Below are positions 1-12,047 of a stretch of 64,000 nucleotides of DNA, one piece after another. The notes beneath the pieces were generated by a model. That model worked only from the letters and a program-made list of their open reading frames with translations. It ran no database searches and had not been told where the DNA came from. Both the position numbers and the translations under genes were made by a program. How positions within the stretch are numbered: position 1 is the first letter of the stretch; each line of letters begins with the position of its first letter. The stretch is from Cichorium intybus (taxonomy: Eukaryota > Streptophyta > Magnoliopsida > Asterales > Asteraceae), in contig CM042013.1 of assembly GCA_023525715.1 (NCBI GenBank), positions 78,059,494 to 78,123,493 of the forward strand, given 5' to 3'.

Positions 1-208
<208 letters not shown>

Positions 209-489
209 GGTTCAAATGAGAACCACTAAAATGTTAAGAACCGTGAGAACCGATATTCACACATTAACAGTTATGTTTTTTTTCGTTTGTTTGTTTTTTC
301 ACACTTGTTTATTATGTGAAAATACATCAAACTTAATAAATCTCCTTATTTTTAATACGTTTTACAATATTCACAATATAATAAAATTTCTAGTTATTAA
401 ACTGTGAATACTATAACGTAAATTTTTTATTAAATTGTGAATTAGTGGTTCTCACGGTTCTCAACCTTTTATTGGTTCTCATTTGAACC
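209..489. mobile_element. MITE copy 1, about 281 bp, with terminal inverted repeats
   Basis: The left end begins GGTTCAAATGAGAACC and the right end finishes with its exact reverse complement. Imperfect inverted similarity continues inward for about 45 bp (…AAGAACCGTGAGAACC… on both sides). The interior is AT-rich and has no credible coding sequence. The interior (about 270-410) aligns, inverted, with the second copy at 55789-55985, which confirms a repeat family. The left flank is the (AT)n array and the right flank is a LINE fragment. No convincing target-site duplication is visible, so the superfamily (Mutator-like or other) is left open. Confidence 0.85.
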
Positions 490-1796
490 CTTCGTTATAT
501 AGAGTGCCAAAAGGAGTTTTAAAAGAAATTGAAAGCTTGAGAAGAACTTTTTTCTGGGGGGGTGACCAGGAGAAGACTCGAATTTCATGGGTTAAATGGA
601 AAGTGATCTTGGCGGACAAAGAGAAAGGAGGATTGGGGATAGGTTCAATGGACGATTTGAATAAAGCACTTCTCGCTAAATGGTTTTGGAGATATAAAAA
701 GGAAAGCAATGCATTGTGGGTTAAAATAGTTGATAGTATCCACGGTAAACTTAACAATTTTGATGACAAAGACAAAGTTAAATTTGGGATTACATGGAAA
801 CAAATTGTAACGACGTGGGACAAGCTTAGAGATGATATGTTGGACCCTAGATTGTTTGTGAGAAAAAGTATAGGTAACGGAAAAAAACGACAAGCTTTTG
901 GTTGGACTGGTGGATAGGGGATTCTTCCCTTAACAGGAAATATCCAAGAGCGTATAACCTTGATCCCCACAAAGACGATACAGTTTTTCGAAGTGCTGAA
1001 CAAAGACGAAAACAGCGGGGCCTGGAAAGATGCAGTGAGAGAAGGAAGATCTAAAGAAGAAATCGAGAACATGTTTTCTTTGATTTCTACCACGGTTCTT
1101 AACGAAAAAGAAGATTTTTTGGTCATGTCCTGGTGGTCCAAATGACCAGTTTTCAGTTGCGTGGTTGAGAAAAAGGATCTCTGATAAAGGACAGCCAATC
1201 ATTGGTAAAAATATGTGGTGTAAATGGATTACAAAAAAAACGAATATTCTGGTCTGGAGAGCTTCTAAAGGAAGATTGGCAACGAAAGACATCTTGGCAT
1301 CAAGACAAATTGCTGTTAGAAATCTGACTTGTGATGTTTGCAAAAATGATTATGAGTCTGTAAAACACGTGTTTCTGGAGTGCAATGTGGCCAAAGAAAT
1401 TTGGAATAAAATCACAAACTGGTGGGACTTAAGAAGCAAATATGTCAATTCCATAGAAGATCTTTTTGATTGGTTCATTGGTGAAGGCAGCAATGCTAAG
1501 CAGAGCAAAATTCTATTCGTGATTGCTGCAGCTACCATCGACATTCTTTGGTTCAACAGAAACGAGGCTACCTTCACGGATAAAAGGAGAAGCGTTGCTG
1601 ACCTGTTTGCCCAAATCCAACGTGACACCTTCATTTGGATAGAAAGCAGGGCACCAAAAATAAATCTGGATAGGAGTATTTGGCTTACTTTTCCTAGATT
1701 AGCTTGCATCATGTAATTGTTTCGTTTGTACTCTCTGAGGGGTTGCTCCAGCTCCTTGCTGGTGTATTCCCCTTTTCTTAATTCATGTTGCCTTTC
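490..1796 (+). pseudogene. LINE-a: 3' part of an L1-type non-LTR retrotransposon ORF2
   Basis: Several plus-strand frames together read like the C-terminal part of a plant L1 ORF2. First comes a post-RT segment (about 490-917) with the family pattern RRTFFWGG, KGGLGIGS and NALWVKIVDSIHG. Next is a WWIGDSSLNRKYPRAYNL-like stretch in another frame (about 900-960). Last is a zf-RVT domain at 1165-1716 (MWCKWITKKTNILVWRA, then CDVC…VKHVFLEC, then EIWNKI). Frame changes near 917-960 and 1145-1165 break the ORF. The RT core and endonuclease are missing, as expected for a 5'-truncated LINE. A 3' UTR and poly(A) tail follow. Confidence 0.88.
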
Positions 1797-2093
<297 letters not shown>

Positions 2094-2743
2094 TGATGGG
2101 TTTTAGTGCAAACATTGAGCTAAAATCCTAAGTTCACATGCACCTTATATGGTCTATGTTTTTCTAAATTAAACCTATATCTAAGGCCAATATTAAAAGT
2201 ATAAAAGATGAATTTTATACCTTTGACCTTTGGAAGCTAGCACCACAAATGCCGTGCCTCTAATGGCTCACACCAAAGAACTAGACAAGCTAGATGAGCA
2301 AGAGAGAGCAAGGAGAGATCCTTTTATGAGGCGTGGAATATAGGGCGCCAGGGGCCTTTATTTATAGCCTCTAGGTGATAAGCAATAAGGAGTATAACTG
2401 CCTTATTAAATATCCTGATATGATAATGTTTTTATCTGATAAGGAAATCTGCTTATCACTTGTAACGACCCAAACTAATAATATAAATATGTAAAACAAG
2501 GTGTGCGTAATTTAAAGTTTTATGTATATTTTTACGAGAGAGTATGTTTGTAAGGGTAATTTAGTCATTTTACCATGAGAAGGGTAATTTGGTCATTTGA
2601 CCATATACAAGAATTATTACAAAAGTATAATTCTAGTTTGGACCAAAAATGTAAGAATTTTAGCTTCATGTGGCCAAATTTAATATTTGTGCCAAAAGTC
2701 CAAGGAATGAAAGTTCAGGGACTAAAACTGTAAATATGGAAAA

Positions 2744-2751
2744 TATAAAAA
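2744..2751 (+). promoter_or_regulatory. Putative TATA box in F 5' LTR
   Basis: TATAAAAA, repeated at 9448-9455 in the other LTR. Position in the first tenth of the LTR, upstream of a GA-rich leader-like stretch, fits a U3/R boundary. Inferred from sequence only. Confidence 0.5.
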
Positions 2752-3556
2752 TGAGAAAATATCTCATTAATGATCATAAATTCTGAAGAGAGTTCTAGAG
2801 ACTACGGGAGAGAGCGAGAGAGTACCAGAGAAGAGAAGGATTTTTGGAAATTCTTGCAAGAGATCGAAGTTAGAATTTAGGGTTTCCAAGCAAACAAGGT
2901 AAAAACTCCATGTTCTAAGCTTATTTCATCCAAGACTTGAACGGGAATCGTGCACTTGATTTCTGATTTTCTAGAAGTCATGGTTCCAGTGAAATCATCT
3001 AAACTATCTTGCTCAAAATCATCAAGTAAACATGTTCTAACCCTTGAACATGTTGAAAATCAAGAAATGATGATTTTGGTTCAAGAACATTAATCACGGG
3101 TGTGGATGAACAAGTGGTTTTGATGAGTCTAATAGGTTAGAAATGATGAAAGAAACTTGTATTACCAAGTAATTCAATGGAATTGAAGATTTCATGCAAA
3201 ACAATGGTGAAATGAGTTTTTAGCTCAAAAACCCTAGAAATGGGTTAATGAGTTGAAACTGATTTCATATAGTTTTAATGGTTTTGTTAAGTTAAAAATG
3301 TCATAAAAGAAGTAAGAAATCAGTTCCAAGCTTTAAAAACTCACTAAAATGATTTTTGGTGAAAAATGGTGTTTTCGGAAGAATTTTCAAGATTTTAAAG
3401 AAGGTTTGATGATTTTGAAGTTTAAAAATAAGTGTAAGTTGGTATTTAGGGCCTAGATATGACCCTAAACCAATTAAGTTAAGTATCAAGAGCTTAATGG
3501 GGCGAATAGTGAAATTGCAGTTTGGAAAATCGCCAATTAAGGCAACCTGCTTTGCC

Positions 3557-3600
3557 TTCGCGACGCGATCACTACCCTCGTCGCGACGCGAGGCGGCGCC
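3557..3600. repeat. GC-rich palindromic cluster in F LTR
   Basis: An island of CG-rich sequence in very AT-rich DNA: TTCGCGACGCGATC, then CTCGTCGCGACGCGAGG. The core CGTCGCGACG is a perfect 10-bp palindrome. The other LTR carries it at about 10258-10302, with the first unit mutated (TTCGCGATGC). Confidence 0.75.
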
Positions 3601-4136
3601 AGCAGAAACATGCAGTTTTTGTATTGAGTCTCCTGCCAAGTGCAATTTGATTTTGAGATTTGGTTCAAAACTTGTCCGTTTGATCCCAAATTTTAAACAT
3701 AGGTCTATTATGGCCCAAAACTTCATGGAAAATTTTCGGAATTGAAATACGACCCTTCGAGGGTACTGTAGTAAAATACGTATAAAATACGATTTAATTA
3801 AAGTTGGTCATTTAAAAGTTATATCATTGTTATGACCCAAGATAGTATTATAAGGACTCTAATGAGTTATAGAGTCAGTTAGCATTAATGTTAATGTATA
3901 ACATGTTAAATATAGGTCCATGCCAAGTGATTATTGGATCAAAAGAGTATAAATACAAGGAACGTGTAGTCAATCTTCTAGCAACACATGAGGTGAGTAC
4001 ATGCAGTATTTTTACCCATTCTGGGGTACATGGCAAGTAAGTATTTTCAAGATTTCTTATAAAATTTCTATATGTGAAATTATATGCAAGAGTATTATTT
4101 CTAACTTGTTTGTGAAAGTATAATGTTATATTTGAA

Positions 4137-4330
4137 GTTATGTTTTGGTCTATGAGCTAATTATGTGAAAGTATGTTTTGGTCTATGAACCAATTATGTG
4201 AAAGTATATTTTGAATACAAGTTATACATGTTTGAAAGTATGGATAGGCATATAGCCATAAAATGTTTAAGAAGTATGTTTTGGTTACAAATTGTATATG
4301 TTTTCAAGTATGAAAGGGCGTATAGCCACA
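4137..4330 (+). repeat. Short tandem repeats in F LTR (TATGTTTTGGTCTATGA unit)
   Basis: Units built on TATGTTTTGGTCTATGA…AATTATGTGAAAG occur twice in tandem, then related TATATTTTGAATACAAG and TATGTTTTGGTTACAA units follow. The same array is in the second LTR near 10840-11030. The short ORF that spans it is a product of the repeats. Confidence 0.6.
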
Positions 4331-4759
4331 AGATGTTTGGAAAGTATGATTTGGCATTAAGCCTAAAATGTTATAAAGACATGTTTTAAACATATGGATT
4401 ATGTGAAACGAAAGTTATGTATTTGACACCTAGCCACAAGTTTTATGTATATGAGAAATGTTCAAGCAAGCAGCAAGTATTTTGTATGACTGGTAATTGT
4501 AGCAAGCAGCGTTACTACGGGAACTATGTTCCAACCTACCCGAGTTAGGTAAGGGGTCTACTGGGGAAAAAGCCCCATCGCGAAGTAGATCGCCTCAGCA
4601 CTTCTATGGTGAGGATTGATCCGTTCTTTCTAGCCATAGAGACTTGGGTATCACTTATGGTGATTAAAGCCCTAAGTATAAAAATCCAGCAAGCTTATAA
4701 AACCAGTCAAAGAAAGTAAGAAAGAAGCTATTTTTGAAAAGTATATTATGAAGTGAATT

Positions 4760-4995
4760 TGAAAAAGTAAAGAGTTATAGTATGATACTACTATAAGTTT
4801 TGAAAGATGTTATTTTTGTAAGGTATGTCTTGAAATGATTTTTGAGAAGTAAAGAGTTATAGTATGTTGCTACTATAAAGTTTTGAAAGAAGATATTTTT
4901 GCAAGGTATGATATGTAATGATTTTGAAAAGTAATGAGCTATGGTATGCTACTACTATAAAGCTTTGAAAGATGTTTTATGTTATAAGTTTTATA
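4760..4995 (+). repeat. Three tandem units of about 85-90 bp in F LTR
   Basis: Three diverged units, each with AGTTATAGTATG (or AGCTATGGTATG), then TACTACTATAA, then TTTTGAAAGA and a TTGTAAGGTATG-like end. Each holds a small dyad (ATAGTA…TACTAT). The counterpart lies at about 11490-11715 in the second LTR. Confidence 0.7.
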
Positions 4996-5333
4996 AAAAG
5001 GTTGGAAAAAGAAGTTAAATGTTTGAGTCTAAAACTCATGTAACTCACGAGACATTATTGTCTTACGTATTCCATGTTTTGCCATGTATTCCAGGTTAAA
5101 ATGATTTGCTATAATTGGATGAAGTTTAGCTGGAGTGGAGTCACATAGCTCCTATCTTGGATGCAAGGTTTAATCCTTTCTTGCTTACTATGGTTAGTTT
5201 TGGTATGGATTTGTAACACCCACTGTTTTTAAACATGAAAATTATCGGTTTTTGATAAACCGTATTTTTGTATTCATGTATTTATACGAAAAACCATAGT
5301 ATTTGAAAGCAGTAGAAATGGGGTGTCACAAGT

Positions 5334-5346
5334 TGGTGTCAGAGCC
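5334..5346 (+). other. Primer binding site of element F (initiator tRNA-Met)
   Basis: TGGTGTCAGAGCC, three bases after the LTR end. It differs by one base from TGGTATCAGAGCC, the complement of the plant initiator tRNA-Met 3' end. Confidence 0.85.
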
Positions 5347-5710
5347 ATAGTTTAAGCGAATTAGGATTGGCTTGTTCCACTCCTAGGCTTAAACTCATGC
5401 TATAGAAATGTTAGTTTATGAAAGTATGCTATATGATGTCTTAAATGATTAAGACATTATGCATTATTTAAAATATGTAGATATATAACACTAAGAAGTG
5501 TTAAGCTAACGTTTAAATTGAGCAAAAAAATCTGATCGTTAGGAAAATTATAAGATATTTTCCGTAACCGTCTAAATTTATTAAAGACTATGTTTATAAA
5601 GTAGTGAGATTTCTAGTAGTGATCACCATGTACTTATAATGGTGTTATATGTTAAGGGAACCAGTGTCCCATGAGACCTAGTGGTAACAGCAGAATCAAT
5701 ATATATAGGT

Positions 5711-5744
5711 GATTATGGTAATATGGGCCCGTATTATCATAATC
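5711..5744 (+). other. 34-bp near-perfect palindrome centred on GGGCCC (element F leader)
   Basis: Arms GATTATGGTAATATGGG and CCCGTATTATCATAATC pair at 15 of 17 positions. Element E has the same structure at 44293-44326. It lies about 365 nt inside the primer site, in the transcribed leader. A retroelement RNA dimerisation signal is one possible role; this is inference. Confidence 0.75.
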
Positions 5745-6974
5745 ACAGGATATGTATTAAGACTGGTAGAATCGCAAAGGAATTATGGCATTCTGGTGGC
5801 TAAGGTTTGTGAAAAGAGTAGTAAGAATAACATAGGAATTGTATGCCTATGTAACAAGAACAAGAAAGATTATAAGTAATAAAAGTTAATGCAATGAATA
5901 TATACCACTTATTATGGTAAAGTAAAAGAGATAATGTGATAATTAATATTTGTTTAGACAGATTGCAAGATATTAAAGTATATGCCTGTCGAGGCGAGAG
6001 AAAGTATGAATAAGAGCAATTTAAAGAGGAATTATGGGTCTTGATTACCTATATAAGAGTTGTAAGACTCTTACATGAAGAATGAAAATTTTAAGCAAAG
6101 TATAATAATAGTACATAAATTTGTAAAAAAATAAAAGAGTGGTAAAGAAGAGTTTAATGCAAGCAGGTGGTGTGCCTTGGGCATGACCATTAAATTTCAA
6201 ATTTTCTTTAAAAGATGTATGAATAGTAAATATATAAAGGAAGCAGAATATCGTTGTAAGACGATAAGATTAAAACTATGAGAAAAGCTAAAAATAGAAG
6301 ATGACAATGGTAGCAGAGAGTGGAAGACTAACTGCCGGGGTTGAACAAAGAAGATAAATGAAAGTGTCCAAAGAGGGACAATTGAATAAGTTATAAGTAC
6401 AGTGCTATAATGAGTAATAAAAACAAAGTAAGATTACCCAAATGGGGAAAAGAATGATGAATGGTAAATTGTTAAAGATTATGATATTTTAAGTAAAATG
6501 TATTAATGTAATGTGATAAAATGAATGTGAATCGAGAAATAAAGGTTGAATGCCTAAATAAATCTTAGGCAAGAAATTAAAGGTGAAACAAATGATGATA
6601 AGATAGTGGTTGCCAGGAATTAAATTCCGCAACCAAATGAATGAAATAAAAGAAGAAATACCAGTAATGAAATAACATAATGAAGTATGATAATGGAAGA
6701 AAACCAAAAGCATGTGAGCAAAATGACTAAGGGTCATAAATGATATGAAGTAAAGAAAAATAGTAAATATCTAAACAAGTAGTAGACGAAGAATTAAAGA
6801 TAATGTAAGAACTATGATAAACAGACAGGAAGTTACTACTTCCGAATGGGAATAATGGCTAAAAGACTCCAAAGATTTTGAGAAATGATTAGTACATGGC
6901 TGGTAACCATGAAATACAAAGAAATGTATATATGTATATACGTGCTTATAAATGTAAAAGCATGAGTAAGTTTT

Positions 6975-7020
<46 letters not shown>

Positions 7021-9127
7021 TAATGTATAAAAGTATAAAAGTGGTTATGAAATAGGTATTCTAATTAGAATACTATAAAGTATGAAGCAAAAGAGTAAAA
7101 TGATGTATTGGGTAAATTACCTCGAAATACAAAAGAACGAAAGATGATGAGAAAATCGGGGACAGTCGTGTATCACCTAGAGATACATAAGAAGGAAGTT
7201 TTATAAGAAATATGAAATATATAATGTTATAAAGAAATATATAGTGTAAAGAAGTGAAGTTTAAATGAAAGAATAACATAATGTGTTAGGCATGTAGCCT
7301 TACAACACATAACAGAGATGGTAAAAGATGTAAAGCTAAGAAAAATATTTTGTTAGCATTAGCTACGACAGGTAAAGAGTAACGAATGATATTGGTAATT
7401 GAAAGAAGTTGTCATGGGACGAAAATGTTAAAAATACCTAGTTGAGTTCTTAAACCAAAAGAGAACCAAGTATATATATGTGTATATTATGTAACTAGGA
7501 ACTTGTAAGTATATGTCAAGAAGTTAATGAATGTGGTTTGTGAAACATAAATACACCACAAGATAGTAATATTATGAAAAGTGTAGTAAGTATGGAAATA
7601 TGGATTATCGTATGCAACATGTATGAAGCCCCATAAGTGAATTGAAGAAAAACAAATTTTGAATTAATCATGGTAAACAATTTAAATACCATGAGGAAAG
7701 AATAAGTTAAAGATCAGGTGCTAAACTAAGCACTAATGTGAGAGATAAGAATTGGCAAAGAAGTACTAAAACGTAAATAATAGTATCAGAATGGCACACG
7801 GAGTACCCAAGAAGATGAAAAATGTACTAGAGATGATACCATTAAGTATGATGAGTAAATGAGGATGAAATCTCATAAATAATAAAGGAAGATGAAAGAA
7901 ATATCTAAGTTGATTATATGTTGAATATGAATGTAATACAAGAAAAGAATGGTATAAGACAAGTATTAGAGAAGGTAATACATATGATGTACAGGAAATG
8001 AGTAAGAAGTATGTGAAAAAAAAATAATTTTTCTTAAAAATGTGAAATAAGAAGGAAGTTGACTGAAATAATAGAACAACTTCAATAGTAAAACTGTACA
8101 AGTTTATAAGGTTAAATATGATGCATTATACATAGAAAGAAAGTTAATGATGTCTAATTGTTAAAATAAAAAGCGGTATGTTGTTTCGATTCGTCTAGAG
8201 TAAGATATGCAGATTTTTATGAAAATATATTGTTTTGACAGCTTCCGTTCCAAACAGAAAAGTAAGGATGTGAAATAAAACAAAAAGGAATGCATTCCTT
8301 ATGAGTGGTAATAAGTCGAGAATTGATAGTGGATGTAAAGAATAATAAAGTGAAGTTTAAAAGATCTAAAGAACAACTATGTAAAGATAAGAAGTTGTAA
8401 AACCTCTAAAAAGAAAGAAGAAGTTATGTTCGAGTAAAATGTCCATTAAGGGACAAAATTTATACAAGGAAAAGATTTTGTGTATCTATGAAATTGCATA
8501 AATACGAAACATATATAATTATGTTTAATGGTATTGGGAATCTTTATAAATAAAGAATGTTGTGAGTAAAATCTCACATGTTTTAGTAAAGATATGAGAA
8601 GAATTATAAAGTAGATTGCTATTTATGATAAAAAAAGTATTGAAGTATGAAACTATTTTGTAAAATAAGTTTACTAAGAGAATGTATATAAATGAAATGA
8701 GGTAGAAAGGAAAGTAACTAGAATGAAGAGTATGAAACATGAATGAATGACTAAAAAGTTGAGAAAACAGATAAAATGACCGAAAGGGGTATTTTGGTCA
8801 TTTAATAAAAGTAATGTATTTTTTTCTTATAAGTATTATGAATATTATAAGGAAAAGAGAGTAAAATGACCAAAATGATATTTGGTTAACTGGGAAGATA
8901 TAAAGTTTTAAAGAGATTTGTGAATCCTCTATAAAGGATTGAAAGTAGGAACTGTTAAGAGCTGATTAAAGAATCAAAAGCAACAAAAGAAGGAAAGATT
9001 AAAAGATAAAATAATGAAGAATATGAGTATGGGTTGATAAAAGAAAGTATATACTAAGAACCAAATTTGAGCTGAGAGTCTTTGAAGAAGGGGAAGAAAT
9101 GATCCCCTAAATTAATAGTCGGGTGAT

Positions 9128-9164
9128 GATTCCGAGGACGGAATCCCAATAAGGGGGAGGTAGT
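9128..9164 (+). other. Hairpin and polypurine tract before F 3' LTR
   Basis: GATTCCGAGGACGGAATC (9128-9145) forms a perfect 7-bp stem with a 4-nt loop. After it comes a purine tract with AAGGGGGAGG (9151-9160), ending at the LTR start 9165. The purine tract is the expected plus-strand primer. Hairpin-to-LTR spacing is 19 nt, the same as in element E. Confidence 0.8.
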
Positions 9165-12047
9165 TGTAACGACCCAAACTAATAATATAAATATGTAAAA
9201 CAAGGTGTGCGTAATTTAAAGTTTTATGTATATTTTTACGAGAGAGTATGTTTGTAAGGGTAATTTAGTCATTTTACCATGAGAAGGGTAATTTGGTCAT
9301 TTGACCATATACAAGAATTATTACAAAAATATAATTCTAGTTTGGACCAAAAATGTAAGAATTTTAGCTTCATGTGGCCAAATTTAATATTTGTGCCAAA
9401 AGTCCAAGGAATGAAAGTTCAGGGACTAAAACTGTAAATATGAAAAATATAAAAATGGGAAAATATCTCATTAATGATCATAAATTCTGAAGAGAGTTCT
9501 AGAGACTACGGGAGAGAGCGAGAGAGCACCAGAGAAGAGAAGGATTTTTGGAAATTCTTGCAAGAAATCGAAGTTAGAATTTAGGGTTTCCAAGCAAACA
9601 AGGTAAGAACTCCATGTTCTAAGCTTATTTCATCCAAGACTTGAACGGGAATCGTGCACTTGATTTTTGATTTTCTAGAAGTCATGGTTCCAGTGAAATC
9701 ATCTAAACCATCTTGCTCAAAATCATCAAGTAAACATGTTCTAACCCTTGAACATGTTGAAAATCAAGAAATGCTGATTTTGGTTCAAGAACAGTAATCA
9801 CGGATGTGGATGAACACGTGGTTTTGATGAGTCTAATAGGTTAGAAATGATGAAAGGAACTTGTATTAACAAGTAATTCAATGGAATTGAAGATTTCATG
9901 CAAAAAAATGGTGAAATGAGTTTTTAGCTCAAAAACCCTAGAAATGGGTTAATGAGTTGAAACTGATTTCATATAGTTCTAATGGTTTTGTTAAGTTAAA
10001 AATGTCATAAAAGAAGTAAGAAATCAGTTCCAAGCTTTAAAAACTCACTAAAATGATTTTTGGTGAAAAATGGTGTTTTCGGAAGAATTTTCAAGATTTT
10101 AAAGAAGGTTTGATGATTTTGAAGTTTAAAAATAAGTGTAAGTTGTTATTTAGGGCCTAGATATGACCCTAAACCAATTAAGTTAAGTATCAAGAGCTTA
10201 ATGGGGCGAATAGTGAAACTGCAGTTTGGAAAATCGCCAATTAAGGCAACCTGCTTTGCCTTCGCGATGCTACCACTACCCTCGTCGCGACGCGAGGCGG
10301 CGCCAGCAGAAACATGCAGTTTTTGTATTGAGTCTCCAGCCAAGTGCAATTTGATTTTGAGATTTGGTTCAAAACTTGTCCGTTTGATCCCAAATTTTAA
10401 ACATATGTCTATTATGGCCCAAAACTTCATGGAAAATTGTCGGAATCGAAATACGACCCTTCGAGGGTACTGTAGTAAAATACGTATAAAATACGATTTA
10501 ATTAAAGTTGGTCATTTAAAAGTTATATAATTGTTATGACCCAAGATAGTATTATAAGGACTCTAATGAGTTATAGAGTCAGTTAGCATTAATGTTAATG
10601 TATAACATGTTAAATATAGGTCCATGCCAAGTGATTATTGGATCAAAAGAGTATAAATACAAGGAACGTGTAGTCAATCTCCTAGGAACACATGAGGTGA
10701 GTACATGCAGTATTTTTACCCATTATGGGGTACATGGCAAGTAAGTATTTTCAAGATTTCTTATAAAATTTCTATATGTGAAATTATATGCAAGAGTATT
10801 ATTTATAACTTGTTTGTGAAAGTATAATGTTGTATTTGAAGTTATGTTTTGGTCTATGAGCCAATTATGTGAAAGTATGTTTTGGTCTATGAACCAATTA
10901 TGTGAAATTATATTTTGAATACAAGTTATACATGTTTGAAAGTATGGATAGGCATATAGCCATAAAATGTTTAAGAAGTATGTTTTGGTTACAAATTGTA
11001 TATGTTTTCAAGTATGAAAGGGCGTATAGCCACAAGATGTTTGGAAAGTATGATTTGGCATTAAGCCTAAAATGTTATGAAGACATGTTTTAAACATATA
11101 GATTATGTGAAACGAAAGTTATGTATTTGGCATCTAGCCATAAAGACATAAAATGATGTAGTTTGGCACCTAGCCACAAGTTTTATGTATATGAGAAATG
11201 TTCAAGCAAGCAGCAAGTATTTTGTATGACTGGTAATTGTAGCAAGCAACGTTAGTAAGGGAACTATGTTCCAACCTACCCGGGTTAGGTAAGGGGTCTA
11301 CTGGGGAAAAAGCCCCATCGCGAAGTAGATCGCCTCAGCACTTCTATGGTAAGGATTGATCCGTTCTTTCTAGCCATAGAGACTTGGGTATCACTTATGG
11401 TGATTAAAGCCCTAAGTATAAAAATCCAGCAAGCTTATAAAACCAGTCAAAGAAAGTAAGAAAGAAGCTATTTTTGAAAAGTATATTATGAAGTGAATTT
11501 GAAAAAGTAAAGAGTTATAGTATGATACTACTATAAGTTTTGAAAGATGTTATTTTTGTAAGGTATGTCTTGAAATGATTTTTGAGAAGTAAAGAGTTAT
11601 AGTATGTTGCTACTATAAAGTTTTGAAAGAAGATATTTTTGCAAGGTATGATATGTAATGATTTTGAAAAGTAATGAGCTATGGTATGTTACTACTATAA
11701 ACCTTTGAAAGATGTTTTATGTTATAAGTTTTATAAAAAGGTTGGAAAAAGAAGTTAAATGTTTAAGTCTAAAACTCATGTAACTCACGAGACATTATTG
11801 TCTTACGTATTCCATGTTTTGCCATGTATTCCAGGTTAAAATGATTTGCTATAATTGGATGAAGTTTAGCTGGAGTGGAGTCACATAGCTCCTATCTTGG
11901 ACGCAAGGTTTAATCCTTTCTTGCTTACTATGGTTAGTTTTGGTATGGATTTGTAACACCCACTGTTTTTAAACATGCAAATTATCGGTTTTTGATAAAC
12001 CGTATTTTTGTATTCATGTATTTATACGAAAAACCATAGTATTTGAA
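9165..12047 (+). repeat. 3' LTR of element F, truncated at its right end
   Basis: Aligns with 2461-5330 but stops at ATTTGAA. The last ~24 bp of the LTR (through GGGGTGTCACA) are missing. A's LTR resumes at once with AAGCCTTGG, so a few bases (AAG) are shared at the break, consistent with a small microhomology-mediated deletion. TATA-like box at 9448-9455; donor-like AAG|GTAAGA at 9603. Confidence 0.9.

Larger units (their letters stand above)
2461..5330 (+). repeat. 5' LTR of element F
   Basis: Complete LTR of 2,870 bp, nearly identical to 9165-12047. It contains a TATA-like box at 2744-2751, a purine-rich GAGAGAGCGAGAGAG stretch about 60 nt downstream that may mark the transcribed leader, a donor-like AAG|GTAAAA at 2899, a GC-rich CGCGACGCGA cluster (3557-3600), a second donor-like AG|GTGAGT at 3993, and two blocks of short tandem repeats. 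Confidence 0.93.
5331..9164 (+). other. Interior of element F, non-coding
   Basis: This 3.83 kb has no Gag, protease, RT, RNase H or integrase motif in any frame. The plus strand is strongly purine-rich (AAG, GAA and AATG runs), which leaves antisense ORFs rich in Phe, Leu and Ser that are artefacts. A (TA)n run lies at about 6978-7016. The first 20 bases after the primer site (ATAGTTTAAGCGAATTAGG) and the palindrome at 5711-5744 are shared with element E. Confidence 0.8.
2461..12047 (+). mobile_element. Element F: non-autonomous LTR retrotransposon (LARD-like)
   Basis: Two direct repeats of about 2.87 kb (2461-5330 and 9165-12047) flank a 3.83 kb interior with no retroviral coding sequence. 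The LTR starts TGTAACGACCC and ends GGGGTGTCACA. The primer site TGGTGTCAGAGCC follows at 5334-5346, and a purine tract precedes the second LTR. It inserted in A's 3' LTR in the opposite orientation to A. Its right end is truncated, and no TSD survives there. Shared internal motifs tie it to element E. The 3' end motif GATTCCGAGGACGGAATC plus a G-rich tract recalls plant Ty3/gypsy chromovirus termini (from memory), so a Gypsy parent is likely but unproven. Confidence 0.88.

Noticed and set aside
479..1198. 239-aa minus-strand ORF opposite LINE-a
   Set aside because: Antisense shadow of the LINE ORF2 remnant on the plus strand, which has clear family motifs.
3497..3745. Overlapping sense and antisense ORFs in F LTR, repeated at 10146-10530
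   Set aside because: Present twice only because LTRs are duplicated. They span the GC-rich palindromic cluster and have no recognisable domain.
7766..8101. Hydrophobic 111-aa antisense ORF in element F interior, and similar ones at 6489, 7073 and 8525
   Set aside because: Follows from the purine-rich sense strand, whose complement is rich in Phe, Leu and Ser codons. No domain, no homologue in E.
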